Assembly: GCA_950295325.1 (NCBI GenBank)
Contig: OX485806.1
Location: forward strand, 35,278,001 to 35,342,000
DNA from: Polytrichum commune
Lineage: Eukaryota; Streptophyta; Polytrichopsida; Polytrichales; Polytrichaceae
Direction: 5' to 3'
DNA: 64,000 bases
The translations under genes were made by a program, and so were the position numbers. The notes beneath the pieces are model-generated. The model was not told the DNA's origin, made no database searches, and saw only the letters and a list, made by a program, of their open reading frames with translations. Of this stretch, positions 1 to 12,453 are shown piece after piece. Position 1 is the first letter of the stretch. Every line of letters starts with the position of its first letter.

Positions 1-1030
1 CGTGTGTGTGTGTATGTACGAATGGAGACGACATAATTGAATTGAATTGAATTGAAATTGGTTTGGACGGAGGAGAAGTAAAGGGCCACAAGGGGAGGTC
101 AGGCCACAATTGATAGGTTGGTGGGCTGGTAACATGGCAGCAGCGGCCAATGGGCTGGGAAGCGAAAGCAGCAGTCCAGTGCTGTGATGTACTTGGGCCC
201 TTTCTTTCTTCCTTTCTTTCTTTGTTCCTCCAGATCCCTGAAAGCCAAGCATCCACAGCAGGTGCCCAGCGAGCGGTAGGGCCCAAGCCCTGCCTTCCGC
301 TCGTTCTCACTCGAAGAAGCTTCACCGAATTCTCTTCCCCTCCGCCCATCCGGATTCTCTCCAATCCCCACACCCGGTCACCCTCCCATTTCCCCTCCCT
401 CCCTCTCCCTCTCCCTCGCCCCCCCTCCCTCCCTCCCTCTCTTCATCGATTGATTGCTTGGAGTCGCTTTGCACCTTGTGGGGATGTTCTAATATCCTCC
501 TCGCTTGGTCCCTGTGCAAACCAAGCTCATCCAGCATTCCTCGATAACTCATTTTTGCATTTGCCTTTTCTTCCCCCCCCCTTCGTCCTTCTTGCCTCAG
601 TAGCTTCACTAGCTCTGGTCCAGTATCCGTCGGGGTTATTGTGCGTTTCGCATTCTTACTCACGCACTTCCCACATCTTACTCTACTTCTCTGTTCTCCC
701 GCCGAATTACATACTTGTGTTCTCTTCTCTTTCATGCGTGAAGACATTCTGTGCAGGTTCAGTTCTTCCGCATTGCATTTTTTTGGGGGGGTCGGAGCTG
801 CGGAAGAAGCTAAAACTGCCACTTTTAGTCATTCCCAGTTGCAATTCGCCGACACTGCTTATTGATCCATCTCCTTTTGGGGCTAAGTTAAGAACGTGGA
901 AGGCGATTTTTGGTAGAGCTTGACATTTTTATTTTTAGTTTATTTTGGGTGGTGTTTGGGCGATTGACTCGAGGGCTCTACTGTGGTGGGAGAGAAGTTT
1001 GGTTTTTTGAGGTTGTATTGAGGTGCAGCG
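1..1030 (+). promoter_or_regulatory. Upstream region and 5' leader of the AGPase small-subunit gene
   Basis: No coding region is supported here. The stretch from about 200 to 460 is strongly pyrimidine-rich on the plus strand, with repeated CCCT/CCTT blocks around 385-450, as in plant Y-patch core promoters and 5' leaders. Open frames on both strands in this stretch are low-complexity artefacts. Transcription probably starts in this kilobase. A leader intron is possible but cannot be placed. Confidence 0.5.
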
Positions 1031-4000
1031 ATGGCGGCTGCATTGGCAGCAGCAGGAGCAGCTTCGACCTCCTCTGTTGCTGCTACAGCTACGAGAAATG
1101 TCAGATCCAGTGGAAACGCTCAAAATTTAGGTTCAATGTCATCATCTCTGCGAGGGAACAGCATCACATTCCCTTCTTGCAATCTGAGCAGCAACTTGAA
1201 GCATCAGCAGAGGAAGAACAGTGTTGTGGTGTCACCACGGGCGGTATCTGATTCTCCAGTTGTTGCAGATGCTCTCTTGAATCCGGATGCCAGCAGGGTA
1301 AGCTCGCTCTCTCTCTACCTATTTAATTCCGACTTATGGTCACAAAAATCTTGATGTTTGATGTTTTTCGATCATGGTGAGAAGTGGGTTGGAGGAAAGA
1401 AATTTGGGAAGATGACGATAGTGTCCAATTCCACTCAACTTGAATGCTGCACGGATCTTCGTTGTTTTGGAAGCCCTCAAAAACCATGAATAGGGTGAAG
1501 CTCATGGTGTGCGCATTGACCACTTAGTCTTTGTTTGTTAACTGGGATGTTAGCAAAATAGTGTAAACTGTGTAATTTTTGGCTCCTGTTGTTCCTACTA
1601 GGTGCTTCAGGGTTTTGGTTTTGGTTTCCCTCTTCTGGTTTCCTTGTGTTGACGAAATTGAGGTCTTAGTACACATGCTATTTCCTACTTATTGTCATAA
1701 ATTTGGTGTTTTTCGATCACTACGATCTTCGAGTGTTGCGTTTAGGAGAAATGGGTAGGAGGAAGAAGTTTAGAAAGATGATGGTTGTGCAGTTCCACTT
1801 AGTTCGTGTGCGCTGGAGTCCTTGAATGACCTTTGTTGTTTTCGAAAGCTCTTAACCCTATTCTTTGCGGTGTTAAGCTCACGGTGTTGTGCACATTGAT
1901 TGGTCTTTGTTTACTGGGTTGTTAGCAGCATAGTGTGAACTAAATTTCAGGGGTTTGCCTTATCTCTGTCTCCTGGTTTCCTTACATTGACGAAATTGAG
2001 TTTTTAGTGGCGATGGGTTCCTGTTGACGGTTACCATCTTCTTTGCAGGAATATGTATGTTGTTGCAGGAATATGTACTTTAGGTTTTTAGTGAGTGTAA
2101 AGACCTTGGTTGGCTGCGTTGTGGAATGTCGATCCTGGGGAAACCTCTGTTATTGATTGAATTTGTGGGTGTGAAAATTACCCTAAGTTTATTGTCATTT
2201 GGAAAAATGTGAGCATTGCATTGCCCAGTGTAAGTTCACAAGCATTTCAAGCAGCAAGTATTTGGTGCAAAGCCCCTTCCTTCATGGAAAGGCAACATGT
2301 GAAGAGAGAGACATGATGATGCTTTAGAGCAGGTGTAGAATTGATTCAAATTAAGATACTTGTATGCAAGGTCTTAGTGCACTTGTCTATGCAATGTTGC
2401 TGAAATTAAGGTCTTACTACACATGCTATACTATACAACTAATTGCATGAGTCTTCTTTAGATGTAGCAGAAGCTTGATATGAGGATCCATTGTGAGTGG
2501 GATATATGTTGTGGAAGGTGGCTTTTCGTCCATGCATATAGATTGTTGTGGAAGATGGCCCCTGCTCAAAATGGTTTGCCACTATTTGGCTATTGCCACA
2601 TATGTGTAATGTTTTCTATTTTGTTCTAGTTTCTGATTGCTTCCTTTTGATTCATTTGTATTGAGTATGTAATTCTAAAAGCTTTGGATTAACTATCTCT
2701 CTTATTTTGTGATCAACATATAAAAGAACAGGGCTAGTACGAAAAACTACTGGAGGTGATAAGCAGGTTTGGCACTTTGGTGCTGAAATGTTAATATATT
2801 GAGGTGACAAATGGATTTTATAGAGGCTGTGACCAATAGAAAAGTGACAAAGGGCACTTTGCACACTATCTGAAGTAATTTGTGCTGAACCTGCTTGTCT
2901 CATATGGGTATATTTGTTGGGTTAGTGGAAAATCATGTATATGGCAAAGTTGACCTTGCACTAGAAAACATGGTTTTATGTGTAGCTGACATAAAATGTG
3001 TCTGCTTTTTTAATGTGCAGAGTGTGCTTGGTATCATTCTGGGTGGAGGAGCAGGATCTCGGTTGTATCCATTAACAAAGAAACGTGCGAAGCCAGCTGT
3101 GCCCTTGGGTGCCAACTACCGATTGATTGATATTCCAGTCAGCAACTGCATTAACAGTAACATCAACAAAATCTATGTGCTCACGCAGTTCAACTCCGCA
3201 TCTTTGAATAGGCATCTGTCTCGAGCCTATTCAAGCAACATGGGAGGATACAAGAATGAGGGGTTTGTTGAGGTTTTGGCTGCACAACAGAGCCCTGAGA
3301 ACCCCAACTGGTTTCAGGTACCGTAAACATTGCTTCCAAAAGAAGGTCCTCAAACTGTAGTAGGCAGAGGATGGAAAATTTTACATTAGCCCAAATTGAC
3401 TATGAGCACTTTGATTAATGAAATTGCGTATTCGAGTAGTTTCGGTGGTGGTGGTTCAGGCCCGCTTTTAACTACAAGTAAGATTGTCTTTGTTTACACA
3501 CAAATACTTCCGGTAGTTGAAGAATGGATTTGATCTCAATGATTGGCCCTTCCACTATTGGTGCAATCTGTGAATTGGAGACAGACAATTTATGGGTTTG
3601 AGTGGAAAGTTTGTCCAAGAGTAATTGCCTCCTACAAATCCTCTTCTCCTAAGCTTTGGCCTTGAAGTTCTCCTATTCCCACCAAGTAACTACAAACACA
3701 ATAGAACCAAAGAAAGTTAATTACAACCATCGCAACTACTCCCAATTACATGTAGTGTAGTGACTTGTATTGTAGTTGGGCAAGGTAGAGTAGTTTGTGG
3801 TGGTGGTTGTCATCAATGTGCCTTATCCCTTCTTACCTTTTAAAAATAGAGCCAAAGAGAGTGAACTACAACCACCAACTACCAAAATGATTGTTGTGTG
3901 TGAATGCACCTTGAGGAGGTTTATGTAATTTGTGACCCCTTTAATTCTGCTCTATTATTGACACAAGCCATTTTTTCCTTCTAAATTTTCAGGGAACCGC

Positions 4001-7000
4001 TGATGCTGTGAGGCAGTACCTCTGGCTTTTTGAGGAGGCCCAGGTCCTGGAGTACGTGGTTTTGGCAGGAGACCACTTGTACCGAATGGATTATCAAAAA
4101 TTCGTTCAAGTTCATCGCGAGACAAGTGCTGATATTACCGTGGCGGCTTTGCCAATGGACGAAGCACGAGCCACTGCCTTTGGGTTGATGAAGATTAATG
4201 ATTCCGGCCGAATCATTGAATTTGCCGAGAAACCAAGTGGGGACGAGCTTAAGGCCATGCAGGTACAACCATGTGTTTGGCATTTTGATCAAGTTTAAAG
4301 GCTTGAATTTCTATTTTCTCCGGTCTTGAATGTTGATTATACTCAGTGCTGCTAAAGCAAGGGTTGTGAGGCATTAGTGGGATCCTTTGGCATGGGTTCA
4401 ATTCTACTTGAACTAGGCACAAGAGCAACATGTGGCAACCCCAGGAAACTTGAGGAGGTTGTTATTGTTGAAGAGGAATAGTGATCCACTTCTAGTTTGC
4501 TCACTGTTTGAAAGAGTGTTTGAACATATTTGGAACAAAGCAGGTTCACAAATATGTGTATAAGAATTCATGCATCCTTTCTTCCTTCATCTATGTGGCG
4601 AGCAGGTGGACACAACTATCCTGGGGTTGGATGCTGAGAGGGCCAAAGACATGCCTTACATTGCTAGCATGGGTATATATGTAGTCAGCAAGGAGGCTAT
4701 GATCTCTCTTCTTCGTGAGCACTTCCCGGAAGCAAATGATTTTGGAAGCGAAGTTATTCCTGGAGCTACAAAGATGGGCATGAAGGTATACTTATTTCCT
4801 ATGTGTCTGTTCCTTTTCATAGCTCAACTACTCTAAATTATCCTACTAGTGTTGGTGGAAAATGAATTTGGAATTGATTAATGTGGGCCACTCTAATTAT
4901 CTAGTCAGGGGGGAAATAATGTGAGCCCAAAACCCCGGATTTTCCCCTAAGTCTTTTGACCAATACCTTGAGTATTAGTTTAGGGACAAGAGTAGCAGAA
5001 AATAAAATAGCCACCCACATCAATTTCCTACAAAAACAATTAAGGTGGCCCGCTCTAATTTAGTACTATAAATGCATGGGTTGAAAATTGATGTGGGTTC
5101 TAGGGAATTACTGTGGCCCACACTTATAGGACAATGTAGCTGCTGTGCTCTAGCTGGATATTACACAGGATAACCTTCCTGAACCTTAAAAACGCTCCAT
5201 TTGAAGGACTCTGGTCCCTCTAAGTAGGAAAAAACATTTATCTTGTGGCCAGGTTATCCTATCGTATACAGGCCTAATTTGATCACTTCATCTAAATCGG
5301 ACACCTTATATTTGAGTGGTGTGGTGCGGCTTGCATATAAGAACAGACACTAAACAGACGTGTTTATAAGAGATCGGATTATGTATTCAAAATTTGTTCA
5401 CCATTCTAGGCTAAATAGTCAACATTATTGCTGATCATTTAATAGGAAAGAAAATCTAGACTTTGATAATGAATACTTTGATCTCCAAAAAGAAGAGGGA
5501 AATGGTTTGTGGCATTGACTGGGATTTGCTGAATATCTTGCACTAATCGCATGTTTCATATCCTAGGAGAAGTGGGTGAAGAGCTAACAGTGTCTGTTTT
5601 AGGCCTGCTTACCTTGATGAAGCTTTAGAAGCTGTTGTGGACTGCTTGTGAAAATCTCTTTCTACAAATTCACACTATCTCCTTGAGTTACAAAGGAAAT
5701 AGTTCGCTCGACTTTCTCTGCTCAATGGTGTTTAATAAATAGTGTGATTACTAATTCAACACTAAATCAAATAAATCAGGTGCAAGCTTACCTGTATGAT
5801 GGCTACTGGGAAGACATTGGAACTATCGAAGCTTTCTACAATGCCAACTTGGGCATCACGAAGAAGCCTGTACCCGACTTCAGGTGAGAATTGTCACAAA
5901 ACTTACATATCAATATTTCCCTAATATTAGTAAAAATAAAATAAAATGCAAACTGGCTCAATAGTTGCTTCAGGTCCATTGGTAGTTGCATTACAGAGCT
6001 TATGATTCACAAAGCATATTGATGTCTGCACTTTGTAGAGAAGTGAAAGTTGATTGGAAATGTAGACTAACTTCAGCTAAGCTGCAGTACTGATTGATTT
6101 TTGTAAACGTGTTTGTGTTTGTAGCTTCTATGACAGATCAGCTCCAATCTACACACAAGCTCGTTTCCTACCGCCATCAAAGATGTCAGATGCTGATGTC
6201 ACAGACAGTGTCATTGGAGAGGGTTGCATCATCCAGGTGAGAATTTCCCAAGTTAAAACTTAATCCTTGAAGGTCTGGGGGTGTGTTCATAATGGCTAAG
6301 TGACAATCTGTATGAACCCCCAAGTCTTGAAATGATATTTTATTTGGTCAATGGTATTGAATCAATATTAACACAATCTATCTAAAAGAGGAACCGAAAA
6401 TTAATTTTTATGTGACTATGGCGATTAGATATATGTGGTTTGTATTAGAGTCAAATCTCTCTATAGTTCAATTTATACATGCTTTTGCTCCGATTGGAAA
6501 TATGCATCAGATAAATGGACTGATATCACATTATGGTATCTTCTGACACTTTTAGCTTAAAATAAAGAAGTAATGCTAAACCTCCAAATGACACCTCTTA
6601 AGGGTTGAACTAAAGTTATAAATGATTCTCTTTTGCAGAACGCTAAGATTTACCACTCGGTCGTCGGTCTACGATCATGGGTTGCTGAAGGTGCTGTGAT
6701 AGAAGACGCCCTTCTTATGGGTGCTGACTACTATGAGGTCTTTTATCTTTTCCATTCCTCTTACACTTTGATGTGAAATTGTTAAAATATTTTAACAGAG
6801 GCCACCTATTTCTACATGACACTTGTTATTGAACCATTTGTGTATGTTATGGTGTAGTGATTGATCTCCACTTGCCTGGCTTGATTGTAGTGTTGGGACT
6901 GATCTCATAGAAGAAGTGTATGACAACATTTTTCTCAATACTTGTTGTGCAGACTGATGAACAGAGGAATGAGATGTTGTTGTCTGGTGGTATTCCCATG

Positions 7001-8170
7001 GGCATTGGCAAAAACTCAATTGTGAGGAGAGCGATTGTTGACAAAAATGCACGCATTGGGGAGAACGTGAAGGTGAGTTCCACAAAGTTGTTAAGCTTTG
7101 AAACACGATTGCATCCATATGGGCTGTATATTGTGAAGAAATTTTCAGTAGAGGTGTTAAGGGTCATCCTACCGAAAGTCAGTCTTTATCTTATTGGTTG
7201 CACCTCTTGGCCTACGCCCTTAACGTTCATATACAGGATATGTGATGATTCTGTACGAATCCTAAACAAGTATCGAAACAATATGTCATTTGGTCTATGT
7301 TAATGAATCCGGACTTGGGACAACTTTTAGGAGGAGGAAGAGAAAATAAAGTCATTTGTGACAACAGTCATTTGATATATGTGGTAGGTATTTGAGTCTA
7401 GGCCATTTATACAAGCTCAAATTTCTTGATAATTCATGTTACATATATGTATGCTATGATTGGAGTAATGCATTATATGAAAGGGATTGTTAAAACGACC
7501 ACAGAGATGTGTCGTGCGGTCACATAACCTTTCAAATTTTGAACAATTCTAGATGTAAAGAAAGAGGAAGCAGAGCTGATACCTTGCTCCTCTTCATGTA
7601 TGTGATTGAAAATTCAAAGTTTGACAGGTCATATGACCGCACAATGTGTCTTTGTGGTCGTTTTAACAAACTATGTGGTCGATTTAACAACCCCCTATAT
7701 AATGTGACTAATTCTAGATAGGACATTTTTGACATTTAAAGCTAAAAATATCAATAAGTAATTTGAACTCCTGTAGAGGACAATTTCAGGCCCAGAGTGG
7801 GCCTTTGGGACCTTTAAGGGTTGAGCGAACCAATGGCAAATAAATGCTCTTCATGTTGCTGCTATAAATTACACCGAGGGTTGTTTACTCTGTCAACAGG
7901 GCAAGATAACTTGGCCCTACTTGAGAATCGATCGACCATAGATCATTACTTCTACCATATCAAATATTGAGTGGTTTAACTTCAAATGTGGTCTCTATAT
8001 GACGATCAATGCAGATTTTGATGGATGAATGGATGGATTGGACTTTTGTGCAGATTGTGAACAAGGATGATGTTCAGGAGGCCGCAAGGGAATCGGATGG
8101 CTACTTCATCAAGAGTGGGATTGTAACAATAATAAAGGATGCAATCATTCCTGATGGAACCATAATTTAG
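1031..8170 (+). CDS. APS1: ADP-glucose pyrophosphorylase small (catalytic) subunit, plastid
   Basis: Makes ADP-glucose from glucose-1-phosphate and ATP, the committed step of starch synthesis in the plastid. Nine exons join in frame: 1031-1297, 3021-3317, 3993-4262, 4606-4785, 5780-5883, 6125-6236, 6639-6737, 6953-7072 and 8054-8170 (stop TAG). All introns are GT-AG, and the product is 521 aa, normal for the family. Residues 1 to about 70 are Ala/Ser-rich, like a plastid transit peptide. The nucleotidyltransferase signature [18 protein letters not shown] starts near residue 97. The catalytic AGDHLY (Asp215) and the glucose-1-phosphate-binding FAEKP (Lys268) are intact. The C-terminal third is the left-handed beta-helix domain, ending IIPDGTII. 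The usual small-subunit redox cysteine before DPDASR is absent (ALLNPDASR here). Identity is very secure; enzyme regulation is inferred. Confidence 0.97.
1370..1960 (+). repeat. Diverged direct duplication inside AGPase intron 1
   Basis: Two similar stretches lie in tandem, about 1370-1560 and 1705-1935. They share in order: TTTTTCGATCA, a GGAGGAA.GAA block, a CCACT block, TTCGTTGTTTT-like text, CTCA.GGTGT, GTCTTTGTTT and ACTGGG.TGTTAGCA. The copies differ by many substitutions and small indels, so the duplication is old. No function is evident. Confidence 0.7.
7482..7695. mobile_element. MITE-like inverted-repeat element in AGPase intron 8
   Basis: The left end GTTAAAACGACCACAGAGA is mirrored by TTTGTGGTCGTTTTAAC at the right. 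The arms extend about 55 bp, with GTGCGGTCA against TGACCGCAC and TTCAAATTTTGAA against TTGAAAATTCAAA. A second, partial right end (GTGGTCGATTTAACAACCCC) follows 29 bp later and fits a GGG(A/G)TTGTTAAA terminus. A clean target-site duplication is not visible, so the outer boundary is approximate. Confidence 0.7.
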
Positions 8171-10480
8171 AAAGAGTCCCTTAAACCAACTGCTTGTGAA
8201 CCAGGTGCAGCCTTCCACTTGTCTGCTTAGGTTAAGTGTGATTTCCTCCCTGCAGCCATGTTTGCATGAAATTTTAGGCCCTTCAATCAATGTGATTTAC
8301 TTCTGCCACCAGGGGTTAGGGCTAGAAATGCCTGGTTACGAGACAGCACATTGTGCCTTGTCCCATTTTCCATGGCAACATTTCTGGAGGGTGATCACAT
8401 TTTTGGAAAGGTACCTGATTTATAATGTAGAACAAGATCAAACATTGTAGATTATCAAGCCACACAAAAAATGGAAGTATCCAAGCTGTATATTTATATG
8501 TTTCTCTGCACAAGTCTTGGTCTTTTTAGACCAGTAAGATGAAGCTTTTCCTTAGCTCCAGTTGAAACTGTGCAGATCCTAGTGTCAATGTGTTGACACC
8601 ATCTGTCCTCTTGCTTGAATAAGAGCTAATTGTCGAGGTTCAGAACATGAAGTAGCGATTTAGAATCATAGGAGTCTTGAAAGAAATTGGAGGATTGATA
8701 CTTATTTGTGAGAATTTTGGAATGCAGAGAATAAGGTCTAGAAGCATGTACACTGTATGCATGGTAGTCTTTCGTTGGACATAGTCTTTAACTTTGAATG
8801 CTGACTCTGTAGCCATTGATTTGTTAACCTCAAAAACTCAAACTCCCATTCACACTGCACCACTTCCATTGCTGCCCCTGGTTGTCACCTAAAAGTTTTC
8901 CTGATTTCCTAAAATGGATGCAGACATGTTTCTGGTGATGGAAACAACTACCTATTTGCTTACTTCAGTGAACATGTATTTGGTTTACATGAACCAAAGC
9001 CAAGTGAGGATAAATTGATTTGTTGACCTTAGTCAAGGTTAATTATGTGAGCATGGAAGTCGACAGCAATGAAATATTTATGAACTGCAAATTATAAGTT
9101 TGTGGAAATTCTAGTTTGGGCCCATGACGATCTGGTCTGTTGCATCTGTGAACTGAACATGTTGTTTTGGAACTTACGCATGGCAACTGCCACAACTCTC
9201 ATGGGTCTTGCTGTTCCCAAGTCCCTTGTGAATCCCCCTTCACCCTGCTGTGACAATTGCCTCACTTGCAAATGAACATCTTTGGACATGACAAGTGTCG
9301 TGATGACAACTATTTCAATATTTACATGTAGACAATATTAAAAATGCAGTAGTTTGGGCATGTGCTGAACCAGCACGTTGCACCTTTGCATTTGAATAAA
9401 TGTTCCATGTCATTCCCCAATTGTCTTAATCAATATGTTGATGTTGAAGGCCAATTGAATTGGCACTTTGGAATGGAGATTGTGTCAATATCCATGTGCC
9501 CTCATTTCAATGTTCCATAATGTTTAGATGGTTTGAGCCTGTGCTGTCCCTGCCTATCACACCTGTGCATTTGAATTAATCCCCGCTCAATCAACCATCC
9601 ATACTGGAGCTTTGGAATAGTGACTTTGTAAGTTCCCATACATCCTCACTGTTCAACCCATTCAAATTGCATAGTAGATTACCAATACTTGTGGCCATGT
9701 GCCTATTGGTAGATGTCTTACCTCTTTGTCTCCGCATCCCCTCATCTAGTTAGTGAAGGTGACAATTTTGTGTGCGCCTCCTAGTTATGATTCATGAATG
9801 TTCTTAGAAATCAAATTGTGAGCAATCAAAACAGGTGCCATGTGAATTTCTGGGCATGGTTTTATAGATGATGTTCATATCTATCTCATTTGATTAATTT
9901 TAAAAAAAAAAACGAGTTACGGCTTCATATGTTGGAAGCCTAGACACTCAAATATGTGAGATGTAAGAGTTTATTTTTATTTCTGGGGTCAACATTGTCC
10001 ATATGCCGATTACTTTGAAAAGTGAAGGTTCACACAAACCTTGAGGTGAACAATTCTAAGATTTGAGTTGTGATGGAGGAAAGTTGTGCAGCGATCCTTG
10101 ATCCATCTCCTTAGGGTTTGATGAATTTGGTGATGGTGGATGAAGGTGTTTACACCAACTAATTCACTCCAAAGTCTTTGATTGTATCCTTGTCATTTAT
10201 CTTGGTGTTTTTATAAAAATATATATATAGAGAGAGAAAATACCAAGGTATACAAAATATCCAAGATTCATTTGCGAGAATTTATGCATGTGTATCAAAG
10301 TTTCAATGATGCCTCCATAAATACCCATATGAAATGGGTGATGCTATATGTGCATAATTTGAGAGGGAGGTTCCAAGTTTCTTTGCAAATTCAAGAACAA
10401 ATTTGCACCAAAATCAAATTTGGTGAGGAATGAAACGCGTGTTGCTCTTGTTATAATATTAAGATGCACAATGACGTGGT
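8171..10480. other. 3' flank of AGPase and intergenic DNA
   Basis: The first few hundred bases are probably the AGPase 3' UTR. Beyond about 8700 I see no gene. Two loosely similar stretches (about 9355-9530 and 9530-9660) share GTGCTG..C, CACCTTTGCATTTGAAT and CTTTGGAAT blocks and look like an old tandem duplication. Confidence 0.5.
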
Positions 10481-10489
10481 GCTTGACTT

Positions 10490-10981
10490 TTGTTAGCTGA
10501 AGAGAAGTTGGAGGAACGGCGAAGAACATCTATATTTGGGACCTTCCGCGAATTTGTGAATGAAATTGATGAAGGAACCAAAGTTGTCAAAGGTGTCGAT
10601 CATGTTGATGGAAGCAAAGTTGAAGAACATGTAAGTGAAAAAGATGTTGTTGAAGGTAATCTACAAGGAAACAATGACAAAGAAGTTGTTGACAAAAGTG
10701 GCCTCACAGGAAGTGGGGAAGATGTGGTGGCCGCCAAGTCCTCAAGTAATCCTCCAATGCCCAACATTGAATTGACTGTTTTCCGGCATACAAAAGGAGG
10801 TATTGAGGAGGTGGGTGCAAAGGAGATGAGCACGGGTGACCATCAACTTTTTGGTAATATAGGATCTAACGATGGATCCACGGTTGTTGCCCAAACCTCA
10901 AGTGAATGGTCGGCGGCTAGCACCGTGTTGGCTGAAAAAGAAAGTGGTCAAAAACGCTTCAAATTCGCCTACCAAGGTTAG
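10490..10981 (+). CDS. Unrecognised acidic open frame (hypothetical)
   Basis: A 163-codon open frame rich in Glu, Lys, Val, Ser and Gly, with the N-terminal part LAEEKLEERRR and no recognisable domain. The first codon of the open stretch is not ATG, so the frame may be an exon or a relic rather than a complete gene. The composition suggests a soluble, disordered protein. There is no similar neighbour and no clear splice context. It is listed because the frame is long for this AT-rich intergenic DNA, but coding is uncertain. Confidence 0.25.
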   Translation: MLAEEKLEERRRTSIFGTFREFVNEIDEGTKVVKGVDHVDGSKVEEHVSEKDVVEGNLQGNNDKEVVDKSGLTGSGEDVVAAKSSSNPPMPNIELTVFRHTKGGIEEVGAKEMSTGDHQLFGNIGSNDGSTVVAQTSSEWSAASTVLAEKESGQKRFKFAYQG

Positions 10982-12051
10982 GACTTACGAGCATCTATCC
11001 TACATATAAAGCCATACAACATGTCATTGTGACTCATCGAGAATTTAAGAATTTCTCTTTCAATGGCATGATAAAATAAAGTTCATAAATGATGATGGGC
11101 CATTACAATATGAATTTGATTTGAGCAATTTCATGATTCGTTAATCGTGCTTTTTGAGATCAAATCCGTAAACTTAATTTGTGGCATTTCCACTCATGGA
11201 GCTGAAAACATGTTTTTATCATTGGCTTTAAAGGCATTGTAAGACAAGATTGGATGCTATATTCTACCGCCAAAGTCCATACATATTCCAAAATCCTTAG
11301 TGCCCATAGGTATTTCATAGAGACCCTTCTCTCAACAACCCTTCTGCTCATCATAACTATGAGAGAGAGGGCCTCTATGACATTATTGATGAACATTGAC
11401 ATTTTCATACGCAATCAAAAGTTTATAGGTGGGTGGTACCATGCAACCTTGCCTAAGAGAGGCCTCTAGCTTAATGAATGGAGACACCCTAAGAAGCAAC
11501 ATGAACAAAATACCACAAGGCTATTGAATGTGCACTTTATTGTTATTGTACTTGTGGGTCGAGTTTATCTTCTATCAATGGTTGTTTGCTACGATCCTTA
11601 TTCCGTCCCCTCTAAATGCACCCATTGCCAACACATGTTGATTCTAAATATGTCAATTACTCAAGAGAGGACCCAATCAACTTGTCACACCACTTACCTA
11701 ATTTAACATCTTGAGGGTGAACTCAAAATATATTGTATTTGTGGGTGATGAATTTAGACACCCAATTGGCTTCTCAACTTCAATAATTCATAAGATACAC
11801 AAATAATCCAGTCAACGGTTCATTCAACATTGATCCAACTTTGTAAATCAACATCTTGGGTGTATTTGAAGTACTGAAAAAAGGGATTAGAATTGGAACC
11901 ATGTGTTTGGTAGGGGTTCAGTCGTCACGGTAGTCTGCATGTGACTGAGATGATTCAATGAGAAATCAATGCAATATATGAGATTGAAGGTTTGTGTTGT
12001 ATGTGATTCACGGTCATGCTGAGCTCATATACATGTACATCTGTGTATATA
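10982..12051. other. Intergenic, nothing recognised
   Basis: AT-rich sequence without convincing coding frames, repeats or RNA genes. Confidence 0.5.
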
Positions 12052-12054
12052 TGA

Positions 12055-12453
12055 GGATACACAGTGTATCAAAAACTTAGGCATCCATTCCGGCGCTCTC
12101 GGTCCCGGTCAGGGTCCCCGGATGCCAACCATCTCACGTATGTGAATGGAACAACAGTTTATGAGAAGCTCCGGCACCCATTTCACAGCAACCAAGCAGT
12201 TGAGGATGAGGAGCAGCGGTCGGGGAAGGTCAAGTTTTTGTTCACACTCTTCAACATAGTCTTGCGGTGGCTAAGATTCCACCCAAAGGTCCGGGCCATC
12301 CTCGCAATGAGCATCCTCACAGGAATCGTAGACTATTTTTTCACATCTAACGGAGTGCGCCGCGTTATTTGCAATTGCCTTGAGGAGAAGTCGTGTATCC
12401 TCAATATCGCATTCCGCTACTTGAGGCTCATGGTTTTCTGTTTGGATCAATAG
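12055..12453 (+). pseudogene. Open frame with duplicated TVYxKLRHPF motif (gene fragment or exon)
   Basis: About 132 codons are open from just after a stop at 12052-12054 to TAG at 12451-12453, with no ATG at the start. TVYQKLRHPF near the start recurs as TVYEKLRHPF some 32 residues later. An Arg/Ser-rich linker (RRSRSRSGS) lies between them. The second half is hydrophobic and basic (two stretches that could be membrane or amphipathic helices), then ends VFCLDQ. GC content is higher than in the flanks, as in a coding exon. I do not recognise the family. It could be an internal exon of an unannotated gene or a captured fragment. Confidence 0.35.

Noticed and set aside
150-923. 257-codon open frame in the AGPase upstream region
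   Set aside because: Composed of pyrimidine-rich low-complexity sequence (Ser/Pro/Leu runs), without ATG-supported domain; it overlaps the expected promoter and leader.
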